Shown: positions 7,783 through 16,072, numbered from the stretch's first letter. The stretch: DNA of 19,675 bases from Methylovirgula sp. (GCA_025356505.1 JANXSV010000321.1:1-19675); one strand, 5' to 3'. Numbers and translations are program-made. The notes: a model not told the origin generated them from the sequence alone.

Positions 7783-8715
7783 ATGAAATTAGGCAGGCGC
7801 ACCCGAGTATTTGTTGTAACCGCCCTGCATTTTGCGGCGCTGATCTCTGGTGTGCGTGCTCAGGAAAAGGGGTCGCTCGAGCCAAAGGCGCTACCGCCCA
7901 TCACCAATATCGAAGACCCGTCGCTTGCCGCCAAGCAACTGTTCGGGCGCGCCAATAGCCCTGCATCTTTGGAAGCGCGGTCGATCGGCTTTTATTCGAA
8001 AGGGTGCCTGGCAGGTGCGCAAGCCTTGCCTGTGAACGGTGAGGCGTGGCAGGTGATGCGCCTTTCGCGCAACCGAAACTGGGCCAATCCGGCCCTGATT
8101 GACTATTTGGAAGGTTTTGCCGTCCGCGCCAAAAGCGTAACTGGATGGCCGGGAATTCTGGTGGGGGACATTTCCCAGCCGCGCGGCGGTCCGATGATCA
8201 CCGGCCACGCCTCGCACCAGATCGGGCTTGATGCGGATATCTGGCTGACACCCATGCCAAATCACAGGCTCTCGCGTGAAGAGCGCGAGGAGATGTCCGC
8301 TTTAAATATGGTTTCGGACGATCGCTTGAGCGTCAATGCCAACTGGACACCAAGCCATGTAGCGCTGATCAAGGCGGCGGCGCAAGATACTCAGGTTGAG
8401 CGCATTTTCGTAAATGCCGCCATTAAAAAGGCCTTGTGCGAAAGTCCCGGCGACCATGGCTGGTTGCATAAGGTGCGGCCCTATTACGGGCACGACTATC
8501 ATTTCCATGTGCGTATTTCCTGCCCGGAGGGGTCAGATAATTGCCAGTCGCAAGATCCCGTCCCAGTCGGCGACGGATGTGACGCATCGTTGGAGCATTG
8601 GTTTTCCGATGAAGTGCTGCACCCGCCAAAGCCTGCGCACCCGGGAAAGCCGAAACCTCCTCTGACGCTGGCGCAACTGCCGCAAGAATGCCGGCAAGTG
8701 TTATTGGCAAAATAG
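7783..8715 (+). CDS. mepA: Penicillin-insensitive murein endopeptidase
   Basis: A periplasmic zinc metallopeptidase (MEROPS M74) that cuts peptidoglycan cross-links. In E. coli, MepA cleaves both 4-3 and 3-3 bonds. The protein is 310 residues with a signal peptide at about 1-26 (basic start, hydrophobic VFVVTALHFAALI, then VRA). Zinc-site motifs are GHASHQIGLDAD (141-152) and GHDYHFHVR (236-244), supplying the conserved His and Asp ligands. Cysteines at C75, C219 and in ISCP are placed as in the disulphide-bonded family. The C-terminus is proline-rich before a last conserved PQECRQVL. A GTG lies at 7780 directly before the chosen ATG; neither has a strong Shine-Dalgarno. Confidence 0.93.
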   Translation: MKLGRRTRVFVVTALHFAALISGVRAQEKGSLEPKALPPITNIEDPSLAAKQLFGRANSPASLEARSIGFYSKGCLAGAQALPVNGEAWQVMRLSRNRNWANPALIDYLEGFAVRAKSVTGWPGILVGDISQPRGGPMITGHASHQIGLDADIWLTPMPNHRLSREEREEMSALNMVSDDRLSVNANWTPSHVALIKAAAQDTQVERIFVNAAIKKALCESPGDHGWLHKVRPYYGHDYHFHVRISCPEGSDNCQSQDPVPVGDGCDASLEHWFSDEVLHPPKPAHPGKPKPPLTLAQLPQECRQVLLAK

Positions 8716-8760
8716 GCTGCGCGGCCGAAACTTTCGCTATAGGCCTTACTCAATGACTGT

Positions 8761-8776
8761 CCGGAGAGCAGTCCGG
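8761..8776. repeat. Short hairpin between convergent mepA and adenosine kinase genes
   Basis: CCGGA and TCCGG arms with a 6-base loop lie in the 66-base gap between two convergent stops. It could end transcription from one or both sides, but there is no T tract, so this is weak. Confidence 0.25.
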
Positions 8777-8781
8777 CACGA

Positions 8782-9780
8782 CTAGATCATCAAGCCGTGC
8801 TCATGCGCCAGCTTGCGCAAATTTGTCTGCGGTCTCGCGCCGACATGCTGAATGACTTCAGCTGCGGCCAAGGCACCAAGTCGCGCGCTGAACTCATGGG
8901 GTTTCCCGCGCGAAAGGCCGGTGAGAAATCCCGATGCAAACAGATCACCGGCCCCCGTTGAATCGACCAGATGCTTGATGGGAAAGGCAGGCACCGCAAT
9001 CACACCGTGAGACTCGACAACCAGAGATCCAAGTTCCGAACGCGTGACGATGGCGAGGCAGTTTTCTTGCTGCATCTGGGCTACGGCCTTCTCAAAATCT
9101 TCGGTTTCATAAAGCGAGGTGAGCTCTGCCTCGTTGGCAAATACGACATCGACTATTTTGGAGCGGATGAGGCCAAGAAACTCTGCGCGGAAGCGATCGA
9201 CACAGAATGAGTCTGACAGCGTTATCGCAACCCGGTTTCCTGCAGCATGGGCGATAATTGAGGCTTTGACAAAGGCTTCCTTGGCGGCGGGTTTGTCCCA
9301 CAAGTAGCCTTCCAGATAGGTAATGGAAGCGCCTTTAACGGTGGCATCATCAACATCCGCGGGATTTAGATTTTGGCAGGCTCCCAGAAAGGTGTTCATT
9401 GATCGTTCGCCGTCGGGCGTTACGAAAATAAACGAACGGGCGCTGGCGGGCCCTTCGGACGCATAATCCACATCGAATCTGACGCCGGTCTTGCGGATAT
9501 CTTTCGAAAATATCGCGCCTACGGCATCGGCTTTAACCTTGCCGATATAGGCGGCGGACGCGCCCAGATCTGCCACACCCACTGTTGTATTTGCTGCCGA
9601 GCCGCCCGAAATGGTTAGGGCATGCGGCATTTGTTGTAGCAGATGCTCCGCCCGGGCCTCGTCAATCAAATTCATCGCGCCTTTGAGAATGGCCTCGCGC
9701 ACTAAAAACGCATCATCCGTAGGCCCGATGACATCGACGATTGCATTCCCAATTCCTAAAATATCAATTTTGTCCGACAT
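8782..9780 (-). CDS. Adenosine kinase, PfkB family
   Basis: A ribokinase-fold sugar/nucleoside kinase of 332 residues. The pattern matches alphaproteobacterial adenosine kinases, which phosphorylate adenosine to AMP. Landmarks are DILGIGNAIVDV (6-17), the GGSAANT substrate loop (59-65), NTFLGACQNL (129-138), TYLEGYLWD (154-162), FANEAEL (214-220) and the DSTGAGD anion hole with catalytic D279. The start at 9780 gives the usual N-terminus; a start at 9831 would add an atypical basic extension. It lies 83 bases after the XRE gene and could be the last gene of the timA-mltA-smr-XRE transcript. Related PfkB activities such as other nucleoside kinases cannot be fully excluded. Confidence 0.88.
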   Translation of the reverse strand: MSDKIDILGIGNAIVDVIGPTDDAFLVREAILKGAMNLIDEARAEHLLQQMPHALTISGGSAANTTVGVADLGASAAYIGKVKADAVGAIFSKDIRKTGVRFDVDYASEGPASARSFIFVTPDGERSMNTFLGACQNLNPADVDDATVKGASITYLEGYLWDKPAAKEAFVKASIIAHAAGNRVAITLSDSFCVDRFRAEFLGLIRSKIVDVVFANEAELTSLYETEDFEKAVAQMQQENCLAIVTRSELGSLVVESHGVIAVPAFPIKHLVDSTGAGDLFASGFLTGLSRGKPHEFSARLGALAAAEVIQHVGARPQTNLRKLAHEHGLMI

Positions 9781-9863
9781 GAGTTGTGCTTTCAAACGTA
9801 CCCTGCACCTGAATTGGAGTGGGTTTTGCATTTGAATGTAACCAGGTCAAGAGCTTGCAGCGC

Positions 9864-10238
9864 TCACGATTGGTTGGGTTTGCGCGAGGCTGCTTTCAAA
9901 ACACCCTGCAAAGCTGCGATATCGTTTGCGCTCAAGAAAGCAATTTGCCTCGATAAAGTGTTGGCAAGTTCGGTCGCCTCTGCACTCATGCCAGCGGTGT
10001 CGATCACCACACGCGGATTGGAAATTTGAGCGAGAAGAACGAGCTCTTCCGCCTCATCCCAGATAATGTTGAAATAAGCGATAATCCGCTGCACCAGTGA
10101 CCAGGTTGGCGTACCCCGGCGGCCATGCTCGAGCGCCGACAAATAGGCAGCCGAGACGCCGATATCATAAGCCATGGTTTTCAGGGATAATCCGCGCGCG
10201 TCCCGAAGGTGCCTGATGCGTTGCCCGAACGGCGTCAA
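9864..10238 (-). CDS. XRE-family helix-turn-helix regulator
   Basis: A 124-residue protein with an N-terminal HTH_XRE domain at about residues 5-55: GQRIRHLRDARGLSLKTMA, then GVSAAYLSALEHGRR for the turn and recognition helix. The C-terminal half (IWDEAEELVLLAQISNPRVVID, then ATELANTLS) is typical of the conserved alphaproteobacterial regulator found beside smr. The start is TTG at 10238, overlapping the smr stop as TTGA (10235-10238). No ATG or GTG lies upstream in frame, and MTPFG is the usual beginning in this family, so the TTG start is credible. Target genes are unknown. Confidence 0.87.
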   Translation of the reverse strand: MTPFGQRIRHLRDARGLSLKTMAYDIGVSAAYLSALEHGRRGTPTWSLVQRIIAYFNIIWDEAEELVLLAQISNPRVVIDTAGMSAEATELANTLSRQIAFLSANDIAALQGVLKAASRKPNQS

Positions 10239-10822
10239 AGACTGCGCTCCACACGCCGGATTCTAACATAAAGCGCACCGGAGCCGCCATGACCCGGGCC
10301 TGCCTCTTCAAAGCCGATGACAAGACCCCGTAATTCTGCGGCACGCAACCATTGCGGCACAAGGCGGCGCAAAACCCCCGTTTGGGCTTCACCGAAATGA
10401 AAATCGCGGCCTCTTGACCCTGAGGTCACGCTGCCCTTGCCGGTAACCACTATGACAATGCGATTTTGGCGTCTTTGCGCTTCTATCAAGAAATTAATCA
10501 GGCGGTCGTGGGCTTCTTCTTGATAAAATCCGTGCAGGTCAAGTTTGGCATCAACGTCGATTCGGCCCCGTAACAATTTCTGCTTAAGACGCTTTTCAAG
10601 AGCGGCCAAAGGGGCGCTATGGTGGAAACCCGTCTGGTGAATGGCATCGGGCACGCTGATCTTTACCGAAAGCACAGGTTTTGACCTATGCAGGTCCGGT
10701 CTCGGCAAGGGTCGCACCGACTGGCTTACCTCCTGCCACTGCTGCAGCTCATCAACGCTCAGCGCACGCTTGCGGCGGCCACTTTTCGGAAGGTCCGGAA
10801 AAAACTCTTTCATTGTTGTCAT
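10235..10822 (-). CDS. Smr/MutS2-domain protein
   Basis: A 195-residue protein with a C-terminal Smr domain. The motifs are LDLHGFYQEEAH (94-105), VVTGKGS (125-131) and HGGSGALYVRIRR (178-190). Smr domains can act as endonucleases on branched DNA or on RNA; stand-alone proteobacterial copies have had nuclease activity reported, but no specific role can be read here. The first 90 residues are basic and poorly conserved. The gene begins four bases after the mltA stop and shares bases with the XRE start, so it sits in the middle of a tight minus-strand operon. A second ATG three codons in (10813) is possible. Confidence 0.9.
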   Translation of the reverse strand: MTTMKEFFPDLPKSGRRKRALSVDELQQWQEVSQSVRPLPRPDLHRSKPVLSVKISVPDAIHQTGFHHSAPLAALEKRLKQKLLRGRIDVDAKLDLHGFYQEEAHDRLINFLIEAQRRQNRIVIVVTGKGSVTSGSRGRDFHFGEAQTGVLRRLVPQWLRAAELRGLVIGFEEAGPGHGGSGALYVRIRRVERSL

Positions 10823-10826
10823 GGTC

Positions 10827-11918
10827 TTAGATACCTGCTTTGGGCAAAAGTACCGTGAATTGTGCGCGGTGGCGAATGTTTCCTGCCAAAACTCCGGCTA
10901 ATTCTCCGGAGCCGAAAAAAATATCGCCCCGAGCCGCCCCGACAATAGCTGAGCCGGTGTCCTGTGCAATCATCAGGCGGCTAAACGATTCGGATACGTT
11001 ACTTTTAAATGGCAAAAGCGCGGTCAACCAGAACGGCAGGCCGTAGCTCCAAAGGGTGCGGTCAACCGCAAGCGATGTCAGAGGGGTAAGCGGAACACCG
11101 GCTCCACCGATAGGGCCATGATCGCCGGTCTCGACTGACGCGCGCTCAAAAAACACATACGACTTGTTCTGCTGCATGATTGAGGATGCCAGTCCGCCTG
11201 ATTGCAGACCATTGGCGCGCAGCCATTGCTTAAGCCTCGAGAGTGTCATTGAGTCGGAAGCGATATGATTCTGCGCGATGAGAATTTTGCCAATCGACGT
11301 ATAGGGGTGGCCATTACGTCCGGCATAAGTCAGGCGCAGTGCAGTCCCATCGGGCAAATTCACACGGGCTGAGCCTTGAACCTGGATGAGAAAGACCTCG
11401 ACGGTATCCTCCAAATACACGACCGCCTGAGTGTGGTTTTTAGCGGCTCCGTTTTCTATTTCGGCTCTTATGAAATAGGGGGAAAGAGTTCCATCAGGAA
11501 GGCGGCGCGCGGCTGCAAGACTGTCCAAATGCGCAGGGACATCGCCACGGAACGTAACCAGATCATCCGGCCGAGCCAAAATGGGTGTGGGGAACCGTTT
11601 GGTCTGAACCAAAGACCCGGCAACTTCGGGCTCGTAATAGCCGGTGACAAAACCATCGCCTGTCTTCGCATCGATTGTATGCGGAACAAAGTGGGTTTCG
11701 AAAAATCTCCGGGCTGAAAGAGAGTCAGGCGTATCGATTTGCAGTGCCGCGTGAAAGGCTGCTTCAAGGCCTGAACTGTTGGGCAGCGCCGGACGCAACA
11801 CCGGCGTTTCACTTAGAAAAGCCGCCGCCGAACTGCGAAAACATATCAACGCCGGGAGCAGGTCAGCCTCGTCAAATCCGGCCAGATCGTGAAAACTGAC
11901 CGGATCGAGGCGCGGCAT
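10827..11918 (-). CDS. mltA: Membrane-bound lytic murein transglycosylase A family
   Basis: It cleaves the glycan MurNAc-GlcNAc bond with formation of the anhydro end. The protein is 363 residues with the MltA domain and the C-terminal 3D domain. Motifs are TGYYEPE (92-98), HPYTSIGKIL (204-213), MQQNKSYVFFE (248-258), VDRTLWSYGLPFW (285-297) and AQDTGSAIVG (318-327), where D320 is the expected catalytic aspartate, followed by GDIFFGSG. The ATG at 11918 follows GGAAAA and gives the common start before PVSFHDLAGF. No signal peptide or lipobox is visible from this start or from the longer option at 12014. The gene starts 13 bases after the Tim44-domain gene. Confidence 0.92.
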   Translation of the reverse strand: MPRLDPVSFHDLAGFDEADLLPALICFRSSAAAFLSETPVLRPALPNSSGLEAAFHAALQIDTPDSLSARRFFETHFVPHTIDAKTGDGFVTGYYEPEVAGSLVQTKRFPTPILARPDDLVTFRGDVPAHLDSLAAARRLPDGTLSPYFIRAEIENGAAKNHTQAVVYLEDTVEVFLIQVQGSARVNLPDGTALRLTYAGRNGHPYTSIGKILIAQNHIASDSMTLSRLKQWLRANGLQSGGLASSIMQQNKSYVFFERASVETGDHGPIGGAGVPLTPLTSLAVDRTLWSYGLPFWLTALLPFKSNVSESFSRLMIAQDTGSAIVGAARGDIFFGSGELAGVLAGNIRHRAQFTVLLPKAGI

Positions 11919-11931
11919 GAAAGTTTTCCGT

Positions 11932-12618
11932 TCAAGCTTCGAGGGTCGCGACCAATTTCCAATTCGGGTCGCGGGCTGTGATATCCCTTGCGAAGCTCCA
12001 CACGTCCTGAACATCTGCTATTTCGTCGGCGCTGCCGTCAATGATCGTGCCGAGCTTGTCGCGCGTGACGGTAATCATCTTGGTGCGGAACCGCACAGTG
12101 ATACGCGCTTCATTATTATTGAGCTGTGCGGACTCAAATTTGGATTTTTCCTGCGAGATAAGTGTGGTTTCGAGTTTTTCAGCCTTGGCATCCCGAGCTG
12201 CGATTGCGCTCGAAAAGCTGGAAAACAGCGCCTCGTTGAGGAGTGATTTCAACGTCTTCAAGTCACCGGTGGCAAAAGCCTGTAAGATCATCTCATGCGC
12301 CGCGCGTGCTCCATCGAGGAAGCCAGCTGGCTCGAAGCGCTTGTCGGCAGCTTTAATCTGCTCCAGTCCAAGCAAAACCGCCGAGCCAGCTTCGCCAAAC
12401 GCCGTGTAATCGGGCGCGGCGGCTGGCATCGCACTTCCCTTACCCGGCAATCTCACCACATTCGAGGGCTGATCTTGCGGAGCGCCATTTTGAGCCGGGG
12501 GTGTATCCTGTTTTTGGTCAAAACCATCTTTGGAACCCAAAACAGAGCGCAATTTCCAGATCACGAACAGCGCCAGCAGGGCAAATAAAATCGTTGTAAA
12601 GTCAAAAGGATCTTGCAT
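11932..12618 (-). CDS. Tim44/TimA-type inner-membrane protein
   Basis: A 228-residue protein with one N-terminal membrane helix at about residues 7-23 (TTILFALLALFVIWKL). A charged, proline-rich linker follows to about residue 75, then a Tim44-like domain including AFATGDLKTLKSLL, the VRFRTKMITVTRD strand, DVQDVWSFARDI and NWKLVATLEA. Alphaproteobacterial relatives (TimA) are the probable ancestors of mitochondrial Tim44, which tethers the import motor. The bacterial function is not settled. It is the first gene of a minus-strand set with mltA, smr and the XRE regulator. It has TTAGG about nine bases before the ATG and faces fxsA divergently over 179 bases. Confidence 0.88.
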   Translation of the reverse strand: MQDPFDFTTILFALLALFVIWKLRSVLGSKDGFDQKQDTPPAQNGAPQDQPSNVVRLPGKGSAMPAAAPDYTAFGEAGSAVLLGLEQIKAADKRFEPAGFLDGARAAHEMILQAFATGDLKTLKSLLNEALFSSFSSAIAARDAKAEKLETTLISQEKSKFESAQLNNNEARITVRFRTKMITVTRDKLGTIIDGSADEIADVQDVWSFARDITARDPNWKLVATLEA

Positions 12619-12696
12619 GCCTGTGCCTAACCAATCGATTTTGAAGCAGCAAAAATGTTGGGATCATCGCTGCGCATAATGATGTGTGGCGCTCGC

Positions 12697-12727
12697 TTGC
12701 GTAGGAACGCCATCACTCCCATATAAT
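12697..12727 (+). promoter_or_regulatory. Candidate promoter for fxsA
   Basis: A perfect TATAAT -10 (12722-12727) is preceded by TTGCGT (12697-12702) at 19 bases, longer than the ideal 17. It lies about 70 bases before the fxsA start in the timA-fxsA divergent region. Confidence 0.35.
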
Positions 12728-12797
12728 GCTTTGCGTCGCACAGTGAAGCAAAAATGTATGATTTGTTTTCGACGCTGCGGCGGATTAGGAATTTTCG

Positions 12798-13313
12798 ATG
12801 GATCGTTTCTTCAATAATCGCGCTTTTCTGAACAAGCCCTTCGCGCAGTGGCGCAGACCGGGGCCGATTACCCTTGGCGTCATTATCTGGCTGGTAGCGG
12901 AAATCTTTGCATTTAGTTTTGTCGTATCAAAACTTGGTGTCGCCGGGGCACTGCTGCTTGGATTGGCGACCACACTTATTGGATTTGCGGCGCTGAAGAA
13001 ATTAAGTGCAGGCGCGATGGCCCATTTGCGGCAACGCATGGAAAGGGCGGATCCGCAGCCGGGCAATTTGTTAGATGGCACACTGACTGCGCTTGGCGCG
13101 GTTTTTCTCATTTTGCCGGGATTCATCACCGATATAGCTGGATTGGCTTTGCTTTCGCCTAGTCTACGCAGCTGGCTGGCCAAAATGTATGGTGGCGTGC
13201 CAATCCATCAGAGAGCAAGCAGACGGCCAACCGCTCCCGATGTTATTGATCTGGAAGAGGGCGACTGGAGACAATTGGATGACAGCACCCGGGATCGGCG
13301 ACACGAGGTATAA
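12798..13313 (+). CDS. fxsA: FxsA-family membrane protein
   Basis: A 171-residue inner-membrane protein. Helices are at about 23-43 and 46-66, and a third hydrophobic region at about 95-119 contains the family signature LPGFITDIAGLALLSP. The C-terminal 45 residues are hydrophilic and probably cytoplasmic. E. coli FxsA is known for reducing F-plasmid exclusion of phage T7 when overproduced, and its normal role is unclear. The ATG has AGGA seven bases upstream (12787-12790). It lies between timA and secB as in many alphaproteobacteria near the origin. Confidence 0.92.
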   Translation: MDRFFNNRAFLNKPFAQWRRPGPITLGVIIWLVAEIFAFSFVVSKLGVAGALLLGLATTLIGFAALKKLSAGAMAHLRQRMERADPQPGNLLDGTLTALGAVFLILPGFITDIAGLALLSPSLRSWLAKMYGGVPIHQRASRRPTAPDVIDLEEGDWRQLDDSTRDRRHEV

Positions 13314-13398
13314 GGCTCGCCCCGGCGTCTTGTGAGCGTGCCTGATCCGTGCTAGCGACACCTCCTAACTGGACACAAATTACCAACAGGGGATTACT

Positions 13399-13875
13399 AT
13401 GGCTGAAGCTAACGGGAATGGTGCCGGAGAGGCTCTCGCGCCTTCCTTGAATGTTATGGTGCAATATACCAAGGATTTTTCCTTTGAAAATCCGAACTCG
13501 CCGCGTTCTCTGGCTCCTCAAGACTCGCCGCCTAACATTGCTATTCAAGTCAATGTCAATGCGCGGCAAATTGCAGACGAGGATTTTGAAGTCAGCCTGC
13601 TGATGGAAGGTCAGGGCGGCGAGGGTGAAAATATCCTGTTCAAGTTTGAACTGAATTATGCCGGTGTCTTTCGCGTTCGCGGTGTCCCGCAAGAGCATGT
13701 GCATCAGGTGGTGATGATCGAATGTCCGCGGCTATTGTTTCCTTTTGGACGCCAGATCGTTGCCGACGCTGTGAGAGCCGGCGGGTTCCCTCCGCTTTAC
13801 ATCGACCCGATTGATTTTACCGCTCTCTATGCCCAAAAGGCGGCTGAAGCACAAAAGGCACAGGCCAACGCCTGA
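13399..13875 (+). CDS. secB: Protein-export chaperone SecB
   Basis: A cytosolic tetrameric chaperone that keeps preproteins unfolded and hands them to SecA. It is 158 residues, the normal length. Conserved SecB segments are visible: QYTKDFSFENPNSP (residues 22-35), AIQVNVNAR, FEVSLLMEG, FKFELNYAGVFRV, HVHQVVMIECPRLLFPFGRQI and FPPLYIDPIDFTALY. The alanine- and glutamine-rich tail is usual. AGGGGA sits just before the ATG. It is 85 bases after fxsA and convergent with dnaQ. Confidence 0.97.
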   Translation: MAEANGNGAGEALAPSLNVMVQYTKDFSFENPNSPRSLAPQDSPPNIAIQVNVNARQIADEDFEVSLLMEGQGGEGENILFKFELNYAGVFRVRGVPQEHVHQVVMIECPRLLFPFGRQIVADAVRAGGFPPLYIDPIDFTALYAQKAAEAQKAQANA

Positions 13876-13897
13876 TTTCACAAAGACTTGTGGCCCA

Positions 13898-13926
13898 AAG
13901 CCGCCTCTGCGCGAACGGGGGGGCTT
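13898..13926. terminator. Weak stem between convergent secB and dnaQ
   Basis: AAGCCGCC (13898-13905) can pair with GGGGGCTT (13919-13926) with one internal mismatch, forming an interrupted stem that uses part of a seven-G run (13917-13923). It lies in the 68-base gap between two convergent stops. There is no strong T tract, so the call is tentative. Confidence 0.3.
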
Positions 13927-13943
13927 CTTAGACGCGCGACTGG

Positions 13944-14639
13944 TTATGTTTTGGAACCCTCAAAGGCCAGCCAGATGGCCTTTTCGCCCAATGTTTTCAC
14001 AAATTTGGCATGAGCTTCCCGCTCGGCAGCTGTCAGACGCGGCGCAAGTGGAATAGGCCGCGGCGGTACCGCGACCTGCGTATAGGTGACTTTGTGAGCG
14101 TCCAGCGCACTCAGGCCAAGCGTGGTTTGGCGCCCGCCAAGAAGCTCCCCATAAACTTCCGCGAGAATTTCAGAATCGAGAAGCGCGCCATGTTTGGTGC
14201 GCCGCGAGTTATCTATATTGAAGCGTGAACACAGCGCATCGAGCGAATTAGGGCCGCCAGGGTTACGCTTTCGGGCAAGAGCAAGCGTATCGAGGACGCG
14301 ATCAAATGTGATCGGCGTACGTTGCAAGCGCGATAATTCGGCGTTGAGAAAGCGTATGTCAAATTCAGCATTGTGAATGACCAGCCGATCCTGACCGATA
14401 AAAGCGAGAAAGCGGTCGGCGACTTCCGCGAATTTCGGCTTATCCGCCAAGAAGGCACTCGACAAGCCATGAATGCGTTGTGCCTCTGGCGGCATGTCCC
14501 GTTCCGGATTGAGATAGACTTGAAAGGTCTCGCCGGTGGGGATGGAATTAAAAAGTTCAACGCAGCCGATTTCGACGACGCGATGCCCTTGAACGGGGTC
14601 TATGCCGGTAGTTTCGGTGTCGAGTACAATTTCACGCAT
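13944..14639 (-). CDS. dnaQ: DNA polymerase III epsilon subunit (3'-5' proofreading exonuclease)
   Basis: The proofreading exonuclease of the replicative polymerase, 231 residues. DEDDh active-site motifs are complete: Exo I DTETTG (D7, E9), Exo II HNAEFD (D94) and Exo III HGALLDSE (H150, D155). The C-terminal segment after residue 190 is the usual linker and clamp-contact region. Its ATG overlaps the end of coaE by eight bases (14632-14639), which puts it last in the ppsR-maf-aroE-coaE-dnaQ set. It is convergent with secB. Confidence 0.96.
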   Translation of the reverse strand: MREIVLDTETTGIDPVQGHRVVEIGCVELFNSIPTGETFQVYLNPERDMPPEAQRIHGLSSAFLADKPKFAEVADRFLAFIGQDRLVIHNAEFDIRFLNAELSRLQRTPITFDRVLDTLALARKRNPGGPNSLDALCSRFNIDNSRRTKHGALLDSEILAEVYGELLGGRQTTLGLSALDAHKVTYTQVAVPPRPIPLAPRLTAAEREAHAKFVKTLGEKAIWLAFEGSKT

Positions 14640-15228
14640 GGAAAAGGTTTAGCCCTAATGACTCCAGGATGTCTTTGATTTGTTTCCGCGCTGACAGCAT
14701 TCCATGTGATGTGTCCACAATGAAATCAGCTTGAGCACGCTTCTGGATATCCGGCATTTGTTGAGCCAAAATGGCGTCGAGCCGAGCCGGCGTCATATTG
14801 GGCCGCGCCAACACCCTGGAGCGCTGGAGTTCAGGCGGTGCCGTGACCACAATAACCCGATCAACCAAATTCTGAGCGCCTGTTTCAAACAGCAGCGGAA
14901 TATCCAGAACCGCCGCTGCCATGTGACCGGCGCGGCAGCGGCTCAGAAAATCGTCACGGTGTCGTGAGACGAGCGGGTGAACGATTGATTCGAGTTTTTT
15001 CAGCGCCGCCGGGTTATGAAGTACCTGCTGCGCTAGCAACTGCCTGTCGACGGCACCGCTGATCACCGTTCCGGGAAAAGCTGCTTCGATCGGGGCCGTC
15101 GCAGATCCGCGATAGAGCTCGTGTACTGCGGCATCGGCATCGTGAACCGGCAAGCCAAACTCGCGTAACATTTGGGCCGTGGTACTCTTGCCCATGCCGA
15201 TGGAGCCTGTCAGGCCCAGAATTATCAT
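14632..15228 (-). CDS. coaE: Dephospho-CoA kinase
   Basis: It carries out the last step of coenzyme A synthesis, phosphorylating the ribose 3'-OH of dephospho-CoA. The protein is 198 residues. The Walker A loop GSIGMGKST is at 8-16. DADAAVHELY follows, then HPLV and VLDIPLLFETG, the CoaE substrate and lid segments, then RVIVVTAP and a DFIVDTSHG strand near the end. The ATG at 15228 begins directly at the first beta strand (MIILGLTG); an upstream start at 15258 would extend into aroE. It starts seven bases after the aroE stop. Confidence 0.95.
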   Translation of the reverse strand: MIILGLTGSIGMGKSTTAQMLREFGLPVHDADAAVHELYRGSATAPIEAAFPGTVISGAVDRQLLAQQVLHNPAALKKLESIVHPLVSRHRDDFLSRCRAGHMAAAVLDIPLLFETGAQNLVDRVIVVTAPPELQRSRVLARPNMTPARLDAILAQQMPDIQKRAQADFIVDTSHGMLSARKQIKDILESLGLNLFHA

Positions 15229-15235
15229 GAGGGCG

Positions 15236-16072
15236 TCACTCCGGAATATCCCGGGCAATAAGCATCCGCAATTCAGGTGTCACTTGAGGGGTGTGTCCAA
15301 ACCACCGGCTGAAGCCCGGTACGGCCTGGTTCAGCAACATACCGAGGCCGTCAATCGCGGTGAGGCCGCGGTCCTTGGCCTGCTTGAGTAGGTTGGTCTG
15401 CATAGGGACATAAACGATATCGTTGACGATAAGTGTAGGATTGGCGGAAGCAAGATCAATCAGAAGGGGCGGTTGGCCATGCATGCCTAATGAGGTGGCG
15501 TTTATCAGCAGATCTGTCTCCTTGAGACGTGTCTGCGCAACCGCCCAATCCAGTGGTGTGACTTGATCGGGCCAAAGCGCGGCAAGTTTTTGCGCCCGCT
15601 CAAGATTGCGGTTTACGAGGAGGATTTTGTCATATTTATTTTGAACCAAAGCGTAAAGGATCGCGCGTGCCGCGCCTCCCGCGCCCAGCACCATCGCGGT
15701 TTTTCCGCTCTGCCACTGAGGTGCAAAATCCGTCAGGTTTTGGGAAAATCCATAGAGGTCTGTGTTGTCGCCGTGCAGTATGCCGCCTTCAAGCCAGAGT
15801 GTGTTCACCGCCCCAACGCTCTTGGCCTGAGACGTTACAGTGTCGCAAAGTGCGAAAATGGCTTCCTTATGAGGCACGGTGACGTTTGCGCCAGCAAATC
15901 CTTGAGCTTTAAGCACCGCAACGGTGTCAGCGAGCGTGTCAGGTGGCGTTTCGCAAAGCTCGTAACTTCCCTCTAGGCCAAGCTGCTTCAGCCAATAACC
16001 ATGGATTTTCGGCGAGCGGGAATGTTTGACGGGCCAGCCGAGGATATAGGCGCGCTGCATCAGATCTGTCAT
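15236..16072 (-). CDS. aroE: Shikimate dehydrogenase
   Basis: It reduces 3-dehydroshikimate to shikimate with NADPH in aromatic amino acid synthesis. The protein is 278 residues. The shikimate-binding serines are in HSRSP (S18, S20). The catalytic lysine K69 is in NVTVPHK, N90 in GAVNTLW and D105 in GDNTDLYGF, and the GAGGAARA dinucleotide loop starts at 130. The C-terminal DGLGMLLNQAVPGF segment is also typical. The ATG at 16072 overlaps the maf stop as ATGA, and this coupling decides the start over the longer 16117 option. Confidence 0.95.
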   Translation of the reverse strand: MTDLMQRAYILGWPVKHSRSPKIHGYWLKQLGLEGSYELCETPPDTLADTVAVLKAQGFAGANVTVPHKEAIFALCDTVTSQAKSVGAVNTLWLEGGILHGDNTDLYGFSQNLTDFAPQWQSGKTAMVLGAGGAARAILYALVQNKYDKILLVNRNLERAQKLAALWPDQVTPLDWAVAQTRLKETDLLINATSLGMHGQPPLLIDLASANPTLIVNDIVYVPMQTNLLKQAKDRGLTAIDGLGMLLNQAVPGFSRWFGHTPQVTPELRMLIARDIPE

